Notes under the pieces: generated by a model | What the model was told of the DNA's origin: nothing | Seen by the model: the letters and a program-made list of their open reading frames with translations, nothing else | Database searches by the model: none | Assembly (NCBI RefSeq): GCF_003086295.3 | Contig: NC_092045.1 | Location: 27,260,022 to 27,324,021 of the forward strand | Source: Arachis hypogaea | Lineage: Eukaryota > Streptophyta > Magnoliopsida > Fabales > Fabaceae | Direction: 5' to 3' | Length of the DNA stretch: 64,000 nucleotides | Shown here: positions 32,958 through 46,350 of the stretch, piece by piece | Layout: every line of letters begins with the position of its first letter | Numbering within the stretch: the first letter of the stretch is position 1 | Program-made: the position numbers and the translations under genes

Positions 32958-33106
32958 TGCTCGGATCTTTAGGGGTTTTGAAATTGATTTTTGAAACCAG
33001 TCTTAATGATGCGGGAATCTCGTTAATGTTAGTTTACTGAGGTTTTTGTGGTAACCTGGCTCATGCTCAGTTATGCTTCTTAAGCCGAAAATGTTGATAT
33101 GGTCCA
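32958..33106 (-). repeat. Element A 5' LTR, second part
   Basis: It resumes exactly where the first part stopped (TGCTCGGATCTTTAGGGG) and ends ATGGTCCA. Confidence 0.9.
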
Positions 33107-34104
33107 CTTGGTAATTACTCTCCTAACAAATATTGTCATGTTCTGTATATTAAAATGAAAAATTATGGTAATGGAATATATATATACATACATCGCATTG
33201 TTAAGTTTCATGTTGTCATAAGTAAAATTAATATAAGGCAAAAAAAATTTCCTTTTAAAAAGAATTATTCTATGTATTGTTAACTAATATCATTAGATTT
33301 AATTCATTAAAAATATGAAATAATTTTATATAACAAACTATTAATTAAACTCATTCTAAAAAAAAGCAAAATTAACTATTCTCCTCGTTTCAATTTAGAT
33401 CTATGATTTATATAACAATCAAATAAAGTATATGAAATTTGTGATAAAAAGAGATTAAAAAAATGAGCCCCACACCATGTTGGCTGAGTTTGCCTTTCAT
33501 CGAAGCTTAATGAAACATAGGCCTATAGTCCTATAGAACTGAACTCTGGTCCAAGCTGGATAAAGAGAACATTAACTAACCTATTATACGGCAGCCAATG
33601 AGCCTTAGCTCACAAGGTATTCTGCCCCCTCCCCATCTCAAAGGTCTCGGGCTCAACAAAAAACAAAACCTATTATACGGCACAACTTCTGAATCAGTTG
33701 CAAGCTTTCCATAAACCTTACCGTTTCGTGTCCACTCAAACCAATATGACATCAATCTATATCGTTTATATATTTTAATTTATACCTCTATGATCAAACA
33801 ATTACAATATGACATTCCGTTCAAATAGACTGTTATATGAAATCGGCTTCCTATATTATATGTTATTGTGGATCTTTACAAAATATCAATAATATTTTAT
33901 CTTTTTCTAATTAAAATATTTTTTATAAAATATTATTATTATCATAACAGTATAAAATATTAAAATAATTAAATATTCTTATATTTCACACGAAGATGTG
34001 ATGTAAAAATAAAACCTTTCATAAGAAGTCACAAAAAAAACCTCTTTATAAGAATTTTTTTAACTATATTTTAAATAGGTCTATAATAATTTTTTTAACG
34101 ATTT
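33107..34104. other. AT-rich spacer between element A and the Mutator element
   Basis: No gene is visible. The only recognisable item is the SINE-like fragment at 33595-33662. Confidence 0.5.
33595..33662 (+). mobile_element. SINE-like fragment (tRNA-derived promoter boxes)
   Basis: TTAGCTCACAAGGT resembles a pol III A box and GGTCTCGGGCTC about 35 bases later resembles a B box, with the spacing common in plant tRNA-derived SINEs. A (CA)AAAAAAC tail follows. Only the head is recognisable. Confidence 0.45.
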
Positions 34105-34199
34105 TTTTAATATTGGACCAATATTGGTGAATTTGTTGGAAATGGACCATTTAATGTATAATTCGGTTTTATGGAGAATAAAAATGAAAGGGCCGAAAT

Positions 34200-34375
34200 C
34201 GCCGGATCAAATCATCAAGCCCAAATGAAGGGGGCGAATTGCAAAATTTTTTAAAAAATCCAAGTGTAGCATTGGAGATAGAGACCCAATTTCAGGAGTA
34301 GTTTTGGAACTTGAATAGAAAATGGGGAGAGCGTGTGAGTAGTACAAGGGGGCGAATTGATGGGAGTGGACAAAT
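34200..34375 (+). repeat. Left (sub)terminal inverted repeat region of Mutator-like element 1
   Basis: Contains GAAGGGGGCGAATTG (34227-34241), TAGAAAATGGGGAGAGCG and AAGGGGGCGAATTGATGGGAG (about 34346-34366). Each has an inverted counterpart at 53960-54130. Confidence 0.6.
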
Positions 34376-37128
34376 GTCCACAATGTAACTGGCCAGAAAG
34401 GGGGATGCATGTTTGATTTGGAAAGATTGCTTTGTCTCTTTCCTCACGGGTTCACTAAACCAAGTTATTGAAAATTGGATGGTAAGTAGTAAAGTCATTT
34501 TCATTTCTTTAGTTACTGAAAAAAAAATTTTCTTTGAAGTAAAGTAAAATCTTAAATTTGGAAGAATGAAGCAATAATGGTACTTCATGATTTCACCAAA
34601 TCTGAAGAACACATTATTCAATTTTTAGATCATCCTATATATGCAAGTTAATTTTTTTAATATTCATTTTAATTAATGTTAATGTTGACGTATTAGTTAA
34701 GATTATTTAGAGATTGTTAATGTATTAGAATTTGTTAGTGTAGTTTAAAAATTTAGTTTAGTTAAGATATTATTAGTAAAATAATCAGTGCTCTAATTTC
34801 GAAAAGTTAGAATATATAGAGTAAATTTTTTGAAAAAAATATTTTATGTTAATATAAAATTGATATAATTAGTTAAAATTTTAGATTTTGTACTTAAATT
34901 CATTTTGTAATATATTTAGGATTAATAGAAATGATACGTGATTAATAAAAGTGGAAAATTAAAAGTTGTATATAATATTTTTTAAAAAAATTTATTACTA
35001 ACGGTAATAATAATATTTGTAGAATGAAAATATTAAAAGTTATTATTGATATTTTTTAAAAAATAAGTTTAAAAACGTTTTGTAGTATGTTTACTAATAT
35101 TCATTAAAATATGTTTATTAAAAGTTATTATTTTATTAGAAAAGATAGAAAGTATGATTTTTATTGTTATGTTGCTGTCTGTTAAATTTTAATAATAAAC
35201 ATGAATATTTTTTTATTATTTTAATATATTTTAATGTATTTTATTATATTAATATATTTGTGGAGTAACATTGCCTTTCCAAAAAGGAAACAAATTATTA
35301 TTTAGCAAAAAAAAAACGATAATTTATATAGAAATTTTTTATAGGGTTAGTTTTTTAATAAGTTTAATTACATGAATAAATAAATTTGTTTAGGAATAGT
35401 ATTTTTCAAATGTGTAGCTACTAGATTTAAATGTTAACAAACACAAATCATTCAAAGCCTAAAGGAAAGAGTTATAATACATTTGTTTTAAGTTATATTT
35501 CTATTTCAGTTATGAAAAAAATTAAAGATATATGCTTTAAATTTAAGTCTTATCATATTTTTCTTATTTGTTGATCAGGGTTTAAGATTATTGGAATCCA
35601 GGCATCTGAACATGCCAGAACTATGTGATTCAATTGCTACTGAACCTTTAAATGAGACTAGGTTTGGACACATATCTCGTATTGGAAAAGTATAAGGACA
35701 CTCAGCAATATTGACAGCTTTGGTTGAAAGATGGCATTCAGAAACACATACTTTCCACCTTTCGACTGGTGAATGCACGATAACTTTGGTGGATGTAGCA
35801 ATAATTCTTGGTCTTAGAAGTAATGGCATGCCAGTTTCAGGGTTAATGATAAGTAGTCACAGCCTCCTAGCGGATGAGTGCATGGATCAGTTTGGAAATG
35901 CACCCACAGAGAAGGATTGTCGGGGAAGTTTCATTAAGTTTCCTTGACTTAGGCAGTAAAAAATAATATAGACTTGACTGATATTGTTGCTATACAAAGG
36001 TATGTAAAAGTGCACATTATGATTTTATTTGGTACGACCTTGTTTTGTGATAAATCTGGTACTGGGGTCCATTGGAAATTTCTACTATTGCTCTGTGAAT
36101 TTCACCGGATAAGAGAATTTAGCTGGGGTTCGGCATGTCTTGCTCATATGTATCGATCACTGTGTCGAGGATCACGTTTTGATTGTAAAGACATAGATGG
36201 GCCGGTACTTCTCCTCTAGATATGGGCTTATGAGCGGATGCCTTTACTAGCTCCGATTCCTCGAACTCCATGATTTTCACCAGCTTGTCGGTACGTGTTA
36301 CTTTGTATAATGTGGTGCATAGTTTTCTAAATTCATGCTTTTTCTTTAACTTAACTATGTTTCGACAGGTGGGTTGATTGGATATCTCCGTCAAATGATT
36401 ATAGACATTGGACAATACGATGGTGTAGGGAGTTTTTGGACACGGTGGATGATGCTGTGAGGGTATAAATTCATATATTAATTTAGTTGTTATTTAATGT
36501 TCATTTACAATGCTTAGAATCTGTTTGGATAAAATATCATTTATTTTCCATGTTGATGCAGTTTGTGTGGGATTTATATAATCAAGACAGGCTCCCTCCC
36601 TACCTAGTGCCAGTGGATATCTGTCATGATGGATTATGTTGGAATGCAACGGTCCCTTTAATCTCACTTGAGTGCATGGAGTGGCATCCAACTGATAGGG
36701 TGATGAGACAGTTTGGTATGCAACAAGGTATTCCGGGAGCCGCAAAGGATCTTGGCGGTGTGCATAACAATGTGTTGACTAGACTGAAAAATTTGAATTG
36801 AATTGTAGCACACGATAAGTGGATATCAATATGGCAGGATCGATATGATCGCCGACTTTTTAATCTTAATCCATGCATTACGTATGATGCGGATGAGTTT
36901 TATATGAGTTGGTACAGATGTCGATTTTCAAATCATTTCTTCTTGGCCGCAGTCAATGCTCCTAGTGAACAACCAGTACCACCACATCCACAGTTACAAA
37001 CACATCCACAACAAGAAGTTCATCAGGGTCCTGAGATCTCGTCTTTTAACCAAGTGGACCAACAGCATTTGTTTATCTCTGAAGAGGAACAAGCCACTAT
37101 GAACTAAATTTGGAGGTTTCTTGATGAC

Positions 37129-38782
37129 TGATGAGCGGATAATTTATATGCTTTTTGACATTGTTTTTAGGTAGTTATTAGTATGATTTAGTCACTTTTT
37201 AGTATATTTTTATTAGTTTTTCTGAAAAAATTATATTTCTGGACTTTACTATGAGTTTGTGTATTTTTCTGTAATTTCAGGTATTTTCTGGCTGAAATTG
37301 AAGGACCTGAGCAAAAATCTAATTCAGAGGCTGAAAAAGGACTGCTGATGCTGTTGGATTCTGACCTCCCTGCACTCGAAATGGAATTTTTGGAGCTACA
37401 AAACCAAAATGGCATGCTCTCAATTGCTTTGGAAAGTAGATATCCAGGGCTTTCCAAAAATATATAATAGTCTATACTTTGCTCAAGTTTTGACGACACA
37501 AATTGGCGTTCAAACGCCAATTTCCTGCCCTATTCTGGCGTTAAACGCCAGAAACAAGTTACAAGCTAGAGTTAAATGCCCAAAACAGGCTGCAAACTGG
37601 CGTTTAACTCCAAGAGAAGTCTCTACACATGAAAGCTTCAATGCTCAGTCCAAGCACACACTAAGTGGGCCTAGAAGTGAATTTCTGCATCATTTACTTA
37701 TTTTTGTAAACCCTAATAACTAGTCTAGTATAAATAGTACCTTTTACTATTGTATTGGACATTCTGGGATCTTTGATTAGTTTTATGCTATCTTAGACAT
37801 TGGGGGCTGCCCTCACGGCCATGCCTGGACCATCATCACTTATGTATTTTCAACGGTAGAATTTCTATACACCATAGATTAAGTGTGGAACTCTACTGTT
37901 CCTCAAGTATTAATGCAATTACTACTGTTTTCTATTCAATTCATGCTTATTCTTGTTCTAAGATATCCATTCGCACACAAAAACATGATGAATGTGATGA
38001 TTATGTGACGCTCATCATCATTCTCAACCTATGAACGCGTGCCTGACAAACACTCCCGTTCTACATGCAAACTAGCTTGAATGCATATCTCTTAGCCTTC
38101 TGGTTCACGATCAGAGTCTCGTGGTATAAGCTAGAATCAATTGGCAGCATTCTTGAGATCCAGAAAGTTTAAACCTTGTCTGTCGTATTCCGAGTAGGAT
38201 CTGGGATGGGATGACTGTGACGAGCTTCAAACTCGTAAGTGTTGGGCGTGGTGACAGACACAAAAGGATCAATGGATCCTATTCCAACATGACTGAGAAC
38301 TGACAGATGATTAGCCATCCGGTGAAAGCGCATTTGGACCATTTTCACTGAGAGGACGGACGGTAGCCATTGACAACGGTGATCACCCAACATACAGCTT
38401 GCCATAGAAAGGAGTATGAAGGATTGGATGAAGGCAGTAGGAAAGCAGAAATTCAGAAGGAATAATGTATCTCCATACGCTTATCTGAAATCCCCACCAA
38501 TGAATTACATAAGTATCTCTATCTTTATTTTATGTTTTATTTATCTTTTAATTATCAAAACTCTATAACCATTTGAATCCACCTGACTGGGATTTACAAG
38601 ATGAGCATAGCTTGCTTCAAGCCGACAATCTATGTGGGATCGACCCTTACTCACGTAAAGTTTATTACTTGGACGACCCAGTGCACTTGTTGGTTAGTTG
38701 TGCGAAGTTGTGAAAAAGAGTTGAGATTATAATTGTGCGTACCAAGTTGTTGGCACCATTGAGATCACAATTTCATGCACCA
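37129..38782 (+). mobile_element. Solo LTR (element B/C family) in the PMD gene
   Basis: 1654 bp from TGATGAGCGG to ATGCACCA with perfect target duplication ATGAC (37124-37128 and 38783-38787). No internal sequence remains, as expected after LTR-LTR recombination. It has TATAAATAG at about 37729 and four palindrome units starting at 37503, 37535, 37565 and 37597. Confidence 0.95.
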
Positions 38783-39246
38783 ATGACACAGATCAATCAC
38801 AGTGGGGCATTTATCCAAATGAAAATCAAGTCTTCCAACCTCAAGACAATAGGCCATTTGAAATGGTGACTGGCCGTATGTCTTTAGATTCTAGACTTAA
38901 CATGCCGTCAATGTCTGGGCATTCTGGGGATCCATATGGGTGGGTCGTTTCCCCTTTGACTCAGGAAGGAGTGGGCTCAATCAAGGCATTGAATTTGTTG
39001 ATCCTGCAGTTCCTAGTGGGAGCATTCCTTGTTTTGATCTTAACACGGTTGCAACAACAATTCATAAAGAGGTTGAGGCGGAGGAGGAAGAGCTATCATC
39101 AGATGCCTTCATACGCACCCTCGTCAATGCACCCCGGGATAGGGTGGATGATAGTGACGACAACGATGCCGATGATGACAATGGCAACACTGATGGTGAC
39201 GACGATGATGATGATGATGGGGCAGTTGAGAATGCATGTACACCTG

Positions 39247-40993
39247 TGATGAGCGGATAATTTATACGCTTTTTGGCATTGTTTTTACATAGTTTTTAGT
39301 AGGATCTAGCTACTTTTTAGTATATTTTATTAGTTTTTAAGCAAAATTCACATCTCTGGACTTTACTATGAGTTTGTGTATTTTTCTGTGATTTCAGGTA
39401 TTTTCTGGCTGAAATTGAGGGACCTGAGCAAAAATCTGATTCAGAGGCTGAAAAAGGACTGCTGATGCTGTTGGATTCTGACCTCCCTGCACTCGAAATA
39501 GAATTTTTGGAGCTACAGAAACCAAAATGGTGCGCTCTTAATTGCGATGGAAAGTAGACATCTAGGGCTTTCCGGAAATATATAATAATTCATACTTTGC
39601 CCGAGTTTAGATGACTCAAACTGGCATTCAACGCCAGCTTTCTGCCCTATTCTGGCGTTAAACGCCAGAAACAAGTTGCAAGCTAGAGTCAAACGCCAGA
39701 AACAAGTTACAAACTGGCATTTAACTCCAAGGAAGACCTCTACACGTGAAAGCTTCAATGCTCAGCCCAAGCACACACCAAGTGGGCCCGAAAGTGGATT
39801 TTTGCATCATTTACTTATTTCTGTAAACCCTAGTAACTAGTTTAGTATAAATAGAACTTTTTACTATTGTATTAGACATCATCTTTGGACGTTTAGTCCT
39901 TAGACCAAGGTCCTGGTTATTATGGTTCCCTCTCTGGGGCCGAAGCCAATGAACACCATTATCACTTATGTATTTTTAACGGTGGAGTTTCTACACACCA
40001 TAGATTAAGGTGTGGAGCTCTGCTGTTCCTCGAGTATTAATGCAATTACTACTATTTTCTATTCAAGTCATGATTATTCATGTTCTAAGATATCCATTCG
40101 CATACAAGAACATGATGAATGTGATTATTATATGACACTCATCACCATTCTCACTTATGAATGCGTGATTGACAACCACTTCCGTTCTACATGAAAACAA
40201 GCTTGAATGCATATCTCTTGGATTTATAATCAATGATTCACATTGACTCCCCTCTGACAATGGGGCATCTGAATCCGAGATTAGAATCTTCGTGGTATAG
40301 GCTAGAATTCATTGGCAGCATTCTTGAGATCCGGAAGTCTAAACCTTGTCTGTGGTATTCCGAGTAGGATCTGGGATGGGATGACTATCATGAGCTTCAA
40401 GCTCGCGACTGTAGGGCATAGTGACAGACGCAAAAGGATAGTAAATCCTATTCCTACATGATCGAGAACCAACAGCTGATTAGCCATATAGAAATTTTCA
40501 TCCGAGACGAGAAATCTGACAGTTGATTAGTCGTACAGAAACCGTAGAGGACCATTTTTACTGAGAGGACGGGAAGTAGCCATTGACAACGGTGATACCC
40601 AACATACATCTTGCCATAGAAAGGAGTATGAAGGATTGGATGAAGGCAATAGGAAAGCAGAGATTCAGAAGGAACAACGCATCTCCATACGCTTATCTGA
40701 AATTTCCACCAATGAATTGCATAAGTATCTCTATCTTTATTTTATGTTTATTTATCTTTTAATTATCAAAACTCTATAACCATTTGAATCCGCCTGACTG
40801 AGATTTACAAGATGACCATAGCTTGCTTCAAGCCGACAATCTCCGTGGGATCGACCCTTACTCACGAAAGGTTTATTACTTGGACGACCCAGTGCACTTG
40901 CTGGTTAGTTGTGCGAAGTTGTGAAAAAGAGTTGAGATTACAATTGTGCATACCAAGTTGCTGGCGCCATTGAGATCACAATTTCGTGCATCA
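39247..40993 (+). repeat. Element C 5' LTR
   Basis: It contains TATAAATAG (about 39845) and four palindrome units starting at 39621, 39652, 39683 and 39714, exactly 31 bp apart. Confidence 0.9.
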
Positions 40994-41019
40994 AGTTTTT
41001 GGCGCCGTTGCCGGGGATT

Positions 41020-42631
41020 GTTCGAGTTTGGACAACTGACGGCTCATTTTGTTGCTCAGATTAGGTAATTTTCTTCTTGTTTTAACCATTATTTTATTTT
41101 CAAAAAAAGTTTTCAAAAATCTTTCAAAATTTTTCTTCTTTTTTGTTTTTCTAAAAATAATTTTCGAAGAAATCCAAAAATTTTATAAAATCATAAAATC
41201 AAAAAAATTTTGTGTTTCTTGTTTGAGTCTAGAGTCAATTTTTTAGTTTGGTGTTTTTCTCAAAAATTTTCGAAAACTCATGCATGGTGTTCTTCATGAT
41301 CTTCAAGTTGTTCTTGGTAAGTCTTCTTATTTGATCTTCATATTTTCTTGTTGTGTCTTTTGTTATTTTTCATATGCATTTTTGAATTCATAGTGTCTAA
41401 GCATTAAAAATTTCTAAGTTTGGTGTCTTACATGTTTTTCTATTCTTGAAAATTTTTCAAACATAAATTCTTGATGTTCATCATGATCTTCAAAGTGTTC
41501 TTGGTGTTCATCTTGACATTCATAGTGTTCTTGCATGCATCACTTGTTTTAATCCAAAATTTTTATGTGTTGAGTCATTTTGTAGTTTTTCTCTTTCCTC
41601 ATAAAATTCAAAAAAAATATCTTTTCCTTATTTTACTCATAATTTTTGAAATCTTTGGGTTGACTTAGTCAAAATTTTTTTAAATAAGTTGTTTCTTGTT
41701 AGTCAAGTCAAGATTTCAATTTCAAAAATTTATCTTTTCAAAATCTTTTTCAAAAATCAAATCTTTTTCAATTTTATTTCATGTTTTTCAAAAAATTTTT
41801 AAAAATTGATTTTCAAAATCTTTTTCTTATCTTTATTTCATAATTTTCAAAATTATTACTAACAATTAATGTTTTGATTCAAAAATTTCAAAGTTTGTTA
41901 CTTTCTTGTTAAGAAAGATTCAAACTTTAAATTTTAGAATCATATCTTTTAGTTTCTTGTTAGTCAAGTCATCAACTTCAATTTTTAAAATCAAATCTTT
42001 TTTAAAATTTCTTTTTCAAATATTTTTCAAAATAAAGTTCAATCATATCTTTTCAATCATATCCTTTTTTTCAAATCAAATCTTTTTAAATAAAATCTTT
42101 TTCAATCAAATCTTTTTCAATCATATCTTTTTCAAAAATTTGATTTCAAAAATCTTTTCTAACTTCATATCTTTTCAAAATTTATTTTCAAATCTTTTTC
42201 AACTAACTAATTGATTTTTTGTTTGTTTTACTATTTCTTATCTTTTCAAAACTACCTAACTATTTTTCTCTCTCTAATTTTTGAAAATTCCTCACCCTTT
42301 TTCAAAATTCTTTTTAATTAACTAATTATTTTAAATTTTAATTTTAATTTTATTTCTTCTCCTAATTTTTGAATTCTAACTATATTTTAAAATAAAAACA
42401 AAAATATCTTCCTTTTCTTCTTAATTATTTTCGAAATTATCTCCCTCTCATCTCTTTCTATTTATTTTATTTATTTACTAACGCTTCTCTTCTCAAAATT
42501 CGAACCCCCACGTTCTCTGTGTTCGAAGTTTTTTTTCTTCTTCCTTCATTCTTATTCTTCTATTCACAAAAAGGAATCTCTATACTGTGACATAGAGGAT
42601 TCCTCTTCTTTTCTGTTCTTTTCTTTTTCAT
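41020..42631 (+). other. Element C untranslated leader
   Basis: Very AT-rich, with many imperfect TCAAATCTTTTTCAA-type repeats and a TCTAAGTTTGGTGT copy at 41411. Unlike element B, no palindrome array is seen before gag. Confidence 0.7.
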
Positions 42632-44967
42632 ATGAGCAGGAACAAGGAAAGAGGTATTCTTGTTGAAGCTGATCCTGAACCTGAAAGGACCTTGAAGAGG
42701 AAGCTAAGAGCAACTAAAGTACAGTACTCTGAAGAGGACCTAACTGAAATTTTTGAACAGGAAATGGATATGGCAGCCGAACCCAACAACAACAATGCAA
42801 GGAAGGTGCTTGGTGACTTTACTGCACCAAATTCCAACTTCCATGGAAGAAGCATCTCAATCCCTGCCATTGGAGCAAACAACTTTGAGCAAAAGCCTCA
42901 ATTAGTTTCTCTGATGCAACAGAATTGCAAGTTTCATAGACTTTCATCAGAAGATCCTTTTCAGTTCTTAACTGAATTCTTGCAGATCTGTGATACTGTT
43001 AAGACCAATGGAGTTGATCCCGAGGTCTATAAGCTTATGCTTTTCCCTTTTGCTCTAAGAGACAGAGCTAGAACATGGTTAGACTATCAGCCTAGAGATA
43101 GCCTGAACTCTTGGGATAAGCTGGTCACGGCTTTCTTAGCCAAGTTCTTTCCTCCTCAAAAGCTAAGCAAGCTTAGAGTGGATGTTCAAACCTTCAGGCA
43201 GAAATAAGGTGAATCCCTCTATGAAGCTTGGGAAAGATACAAGCAACTAACCAAAAAGTATCCTTCTGACATGCTTTCAGAATGGACCATCCTAGATATA
43301 TTCTATGATGGTCTGTTTGAATTGTCTAAGATGTCATTGGACCATTCTGCAGGTGGATCTATTCACCTGAAGAAAACACCTGCAGAAGCTCAGGAACTCA
43401 TTGAAATGGTTGCAAATAACCAATTCATGTACACCTCTAAAAGGAATCCTGTGAGTAATGGAACGCCTCAGAGGAAGGGAGTTCTTGAAGTTGATGCTCT
43501 AAATGCCATATTGGCTCAGAACAAAATGTTGACTCAGCAAGTCAATATGATTTCTTAGAGTCTGAATAGTTTGCAAAATGCATCCAACAGTACTAAAGAA
43601 GCATCTTCTGAAGAAGAAGCTTATGATCCTGAGAACCCTGCAATGGCAGAGGTGAATTATATGGGTGAAGCCTATGGAAACACCTATAATCCCTCATGGA
43701 GAAATCATCCAAATTTCTTATGGAAGGATCAACAAAAGCCTTAACAAGGCTTTAATAATGGTGGAAGAAACAGGTTTAGCAATAGCAAGCCTTTTTCATT
43801 ATCCTCTCAGCAACAGACAGAGAATTCTGAGCAAAGCCCCTCTAGCTTAGCAAACATAGTCTCTGATCTATCTAAGGCCACTCTAAGTTTCATGAATGAA
43901 ACAAGGTCATCCATTAGAAATTTGGAGGCACAAGTGGGCCAACTGAGTAAAAGAGTCACTGAAACTCCTCCTAGTACTCTCCCAAGCAATACAGAAGGGA
44001 ATCCAAAATGAGAGTTCAAGGCCATAACCTTACTTGGCGTGGCCGAAACTAGAGAGGAGGAGGATGACATGAATTCCAATGAGGAAGACCTCATGGGACG
44101 TCCTCTGGACAAAAAGGAGTTCCCATTTGAGGAACCAAAGGAATCTGAGACTCATATAGAGACCATAGAGATTCCATTGAACCTACTTCTGCCATTCATG
44201 AGCTCTGATGACTATTCCTCCTCTGAAGAGGATGAAGATATTACTGAAGAGTAAGTTGCTAAGTACCTTGGAGCAATCATGAAGTTGAATGCCAAGTTAT
44301 TTGGTAATGAGACCTGGGTGAATGAACCCCCTTGCTCACTAATGAACTGAATGACTTGGTTAGGTAGACGTTACCTCAAAAGAAACAAGATCCTGGTAAA
44401 TTCTTAATTCTTTGTACCATAGGCACCATGACCTTTGAGAAGGTTCTGTGTGACCTGGGGTTAGGCATAAACTTAATGCCACTCTCTGTAATAGAGAAAC
44501 TGGAAATCTTTGAGGTACAGGCCACCAAATTCTCATTAGAGATGGCAGACAAATCCATGAAAAAGGCTTATGGACAGGTAGATGACGTGCTAGTAAAGGT
44601 CAAAGGCCTTTACATCCCTGCTAATTTCATAATCCTAGACACTGGGAAGGATGAGGATGAATCCATCATCCTTGGAAGACCCTTCCTAGCCACAGCAAAA
44701 GCTGTGATTGATGTGGACAGAGGAGAGTTGATCCTTTAATTGAATGAGGATTACCTTGTGTTTAAAACTCAAGGATCTCCCTCTGTAACCATGGAGAGGA
44801 AGCAAGAAAAGCTTCTCTCAATGCAGAGTCAAACAAAGCCCCCACAGTCAAACTCTAAGTTTGGTGTTGGGAAGCCACAATCAAACTCTAAGTTTGGTGT
44901 TAAACCCCCACATTCAAATTCTAAGTTTGGTGTTGGGAGGTTTCAACAATGCTCTGCACATCTGTGA
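42632..44967 (+). pseudogene. Element C gag-protease remnant
   Basis: The gag domain is recognisable from ATG 42632 (QFLTEFLQICDTVKTNGVDP, FALRDRARTWLDYQP) with a TAA at 43204-43206. The frame resumes at 43271-43558 and then breaks repeatedly. The protease part (44428-44739) has CDLGLGINLMP in place of the DLGSS active-site form seen in element B, and IILGRPFLATA. After a stop the 3' end (44740-44967) encodes three SKFGV repeats. The gag and protease segments align with element B in order and spacing. Confidence 0.85.
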
Positions 44968-45170
44968 AGCTCCATGAGAGCTCACTGTCAAGCTATTGAC
45001 ATTAAAGAAGCGCTTATTGGGAGGCAACCCAATTTTATTTATCTATGTTATTTTCTTTTTTTTAGGTTGATGATCATGTGGAGTCAAAAAAATAAACTGC
45101 AAAAATTAAAGAAAAATCAGAAATAGCATTAAAAACAGCACACCCTAGAGGAGAAACTTATTGGCGTTTA

Positions 45171-45405
45171 AACGCCAGTAAGGGTAGCAGAATGGGCGTT
45201 TAACGCCCAGTCTGGCACCATTCTGGGCGTTAAACGCCAGAAAGAAGCACCAGACTGGCGTTAAACGCCAGAAAGAAGCAACAAACTGGTGTTAAACGCC
45301 AGAAACAGGTTGCAGCTTGGCATTTAACGCCAGGAAAGGAATAAAAGCTGGCGTTTAATGCCAGAAACAAGCAGTAGTCTAGCGTTAAACGCCAGGATTG
45401 CATAC
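45171..45405. repeat. Palindrome array of element C, eight units, 31-bp period
   Basis: Units start at 45171, 45203, 45233, 45265, 45296, 45327, 45358 and 45389 (spacings 32, 30, 32, 31, 31, 31, 31). Several have one changed base, such as CTGGTGTTAAACGCCAG or CTGGCGTTTAATGCCAG. Compared with the array of six at the same place in element B, two units differ in number while the phase is kept. Confidence 0.95.
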
Positions 45406-45818
45406 TAAGGGCATTTACACGCCTAAATGGAGCAGGGATGAGAAATCTTTGACACCTCAGGATTTGTGGACCCCACAGGATCCCTACCTACTCCCTTCTC
45501 TCTCCTACCCTTCTACAACACTCTTCCCCAAATACCCATCACCAATCAACTTATTCACTCTTCCCCATCACCTCTTCACCACTCACATCCATCCCCTCTT
45601 CCCCAAAAGCCCCACCTACCTCACTTTAAAAATTCAAAATCTTTTCCCTCCCAAACCCAACCTTAATGGCCGAAACCTAACCCCCCCACTCCTATATAAA
45701 CCCCTCACTACTCCATCATTTTTACACAACAGAAACACCTTTCCCCCCTCTTGGCCGAACCACATATCACCCTTAATCTCCTTCATTTTCGTTCTTCTTC
45801 CCCTTCTTTCTTTCTTTT

Positions 45819-45855
45819 TTTGCTCGAGGACGAGCAAACATTTTAAGTATGGTGT
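45819..45855 (+). promoter_or_regulatory. Hairpin plus TTTTAAGTATGGTGT module, internal copy (element C)
   Basis: TTTGCTCG-AGGA-CGAGCAAA (45819-45838) is a perfect 8-bp stem; element B has one mismatch at the same place. It lies just before the second ORF remnant. Confidence 0.7.
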
Positions 45856-45892
45856 GGTAAAAGCATTACTTTTTGTTATTTCATAACCATTT

Positions 45893-46350
45893 ATGATACC
45901 TAAGGCCAGAGAAACCTCTAGAAAGAGGAAAGGAAAGGCAAAAGCTTCCACCTCCGAGTCATGGGAGATGGAGAAATTCATCTCAAAGGTCCATCAAGAC
46001 CATTTCTATGAAGTTGTGGCCAAGAAAAAGGTGATTCCTATGCAATTTAGCTGGAATTGTCATAGAGGAAGACATCCTCATTGAAGAGGACAAGCCCATT
46101 ACTAAAAAGAGGATGGAGCAAATAAGAGAGCCCACTCATGGACCTCAACAAGAGCATCAGGAAGTCCCTCATCAAGAAATCCCTTAGATACTTCAAGGGA
46201 TACATTTTTCTCCACAAAACTATTGGGAGCAACTAAGGATAGGAGCACCAAAAGCACTAAGGATGGAGCAACAAAGGCAAGGAAGAGACATAGAGGAGCT
46301 CAAGAGCACCATTGGATCTTCAAGAAGAAGAACTAGCCGCCATCACTAAA
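45893..46350 (+). pseudogene. Second ORF remnant of element C, core deleted
   Basis: The first 50 or so codons match the intact ORF of element B (basic N-terminus, STSESWEMEKFISKVHQDHFYEVV). At about 46035 the sequence jumps to the part of B near 19210 (AGTTGGAGTTGACATAGAGG in B), so about 620 bases of the core are missing. The Glu/Arg-rich C-terminal part is also shortened. Confidence 0.8.

Larger units (their letters stand above)
9960..33106 (-). mobile_element. Element A: Ty3/gypsy retrotransposon (Tat-like), split by two later insertions
   Basis: The LTRs are 9960-10423 (464 bp; 3' LTR for this minus-strand element) and 25077-25390 joined to 32958-33106 (463 bp; 5' LTR, split by element E). 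They are clearly homologous, for example both contain GAAGAGACTGTCGTCGCTCC. On the minus strand they begin TGGACCATA and end GACGGAACA or GACGGAGCA. The primer site next to the 5' LTR (25060-25076) reads TTTGGCACCCACCGTGGG, a type I associate with Tat-lineage elements. A G-rich polypurine tract (AAGCTTGGGGGCTG) abuts the 3' LTR at 10424-10437. Flanks GTTGG (9955-9959) and CTTGG (33107-33111) match at four of five bases. Internal order on the minus strand is gag, protease, RT, then directly a plus-strand antisense ORF. RNase H and integrase are missing. Confidence 0.85.

Noticed and set aside
36119..36415. 98-aa minus-strand ORF
   Set aside because: Antisense to the PMD exon and its intron; no independent evidence.
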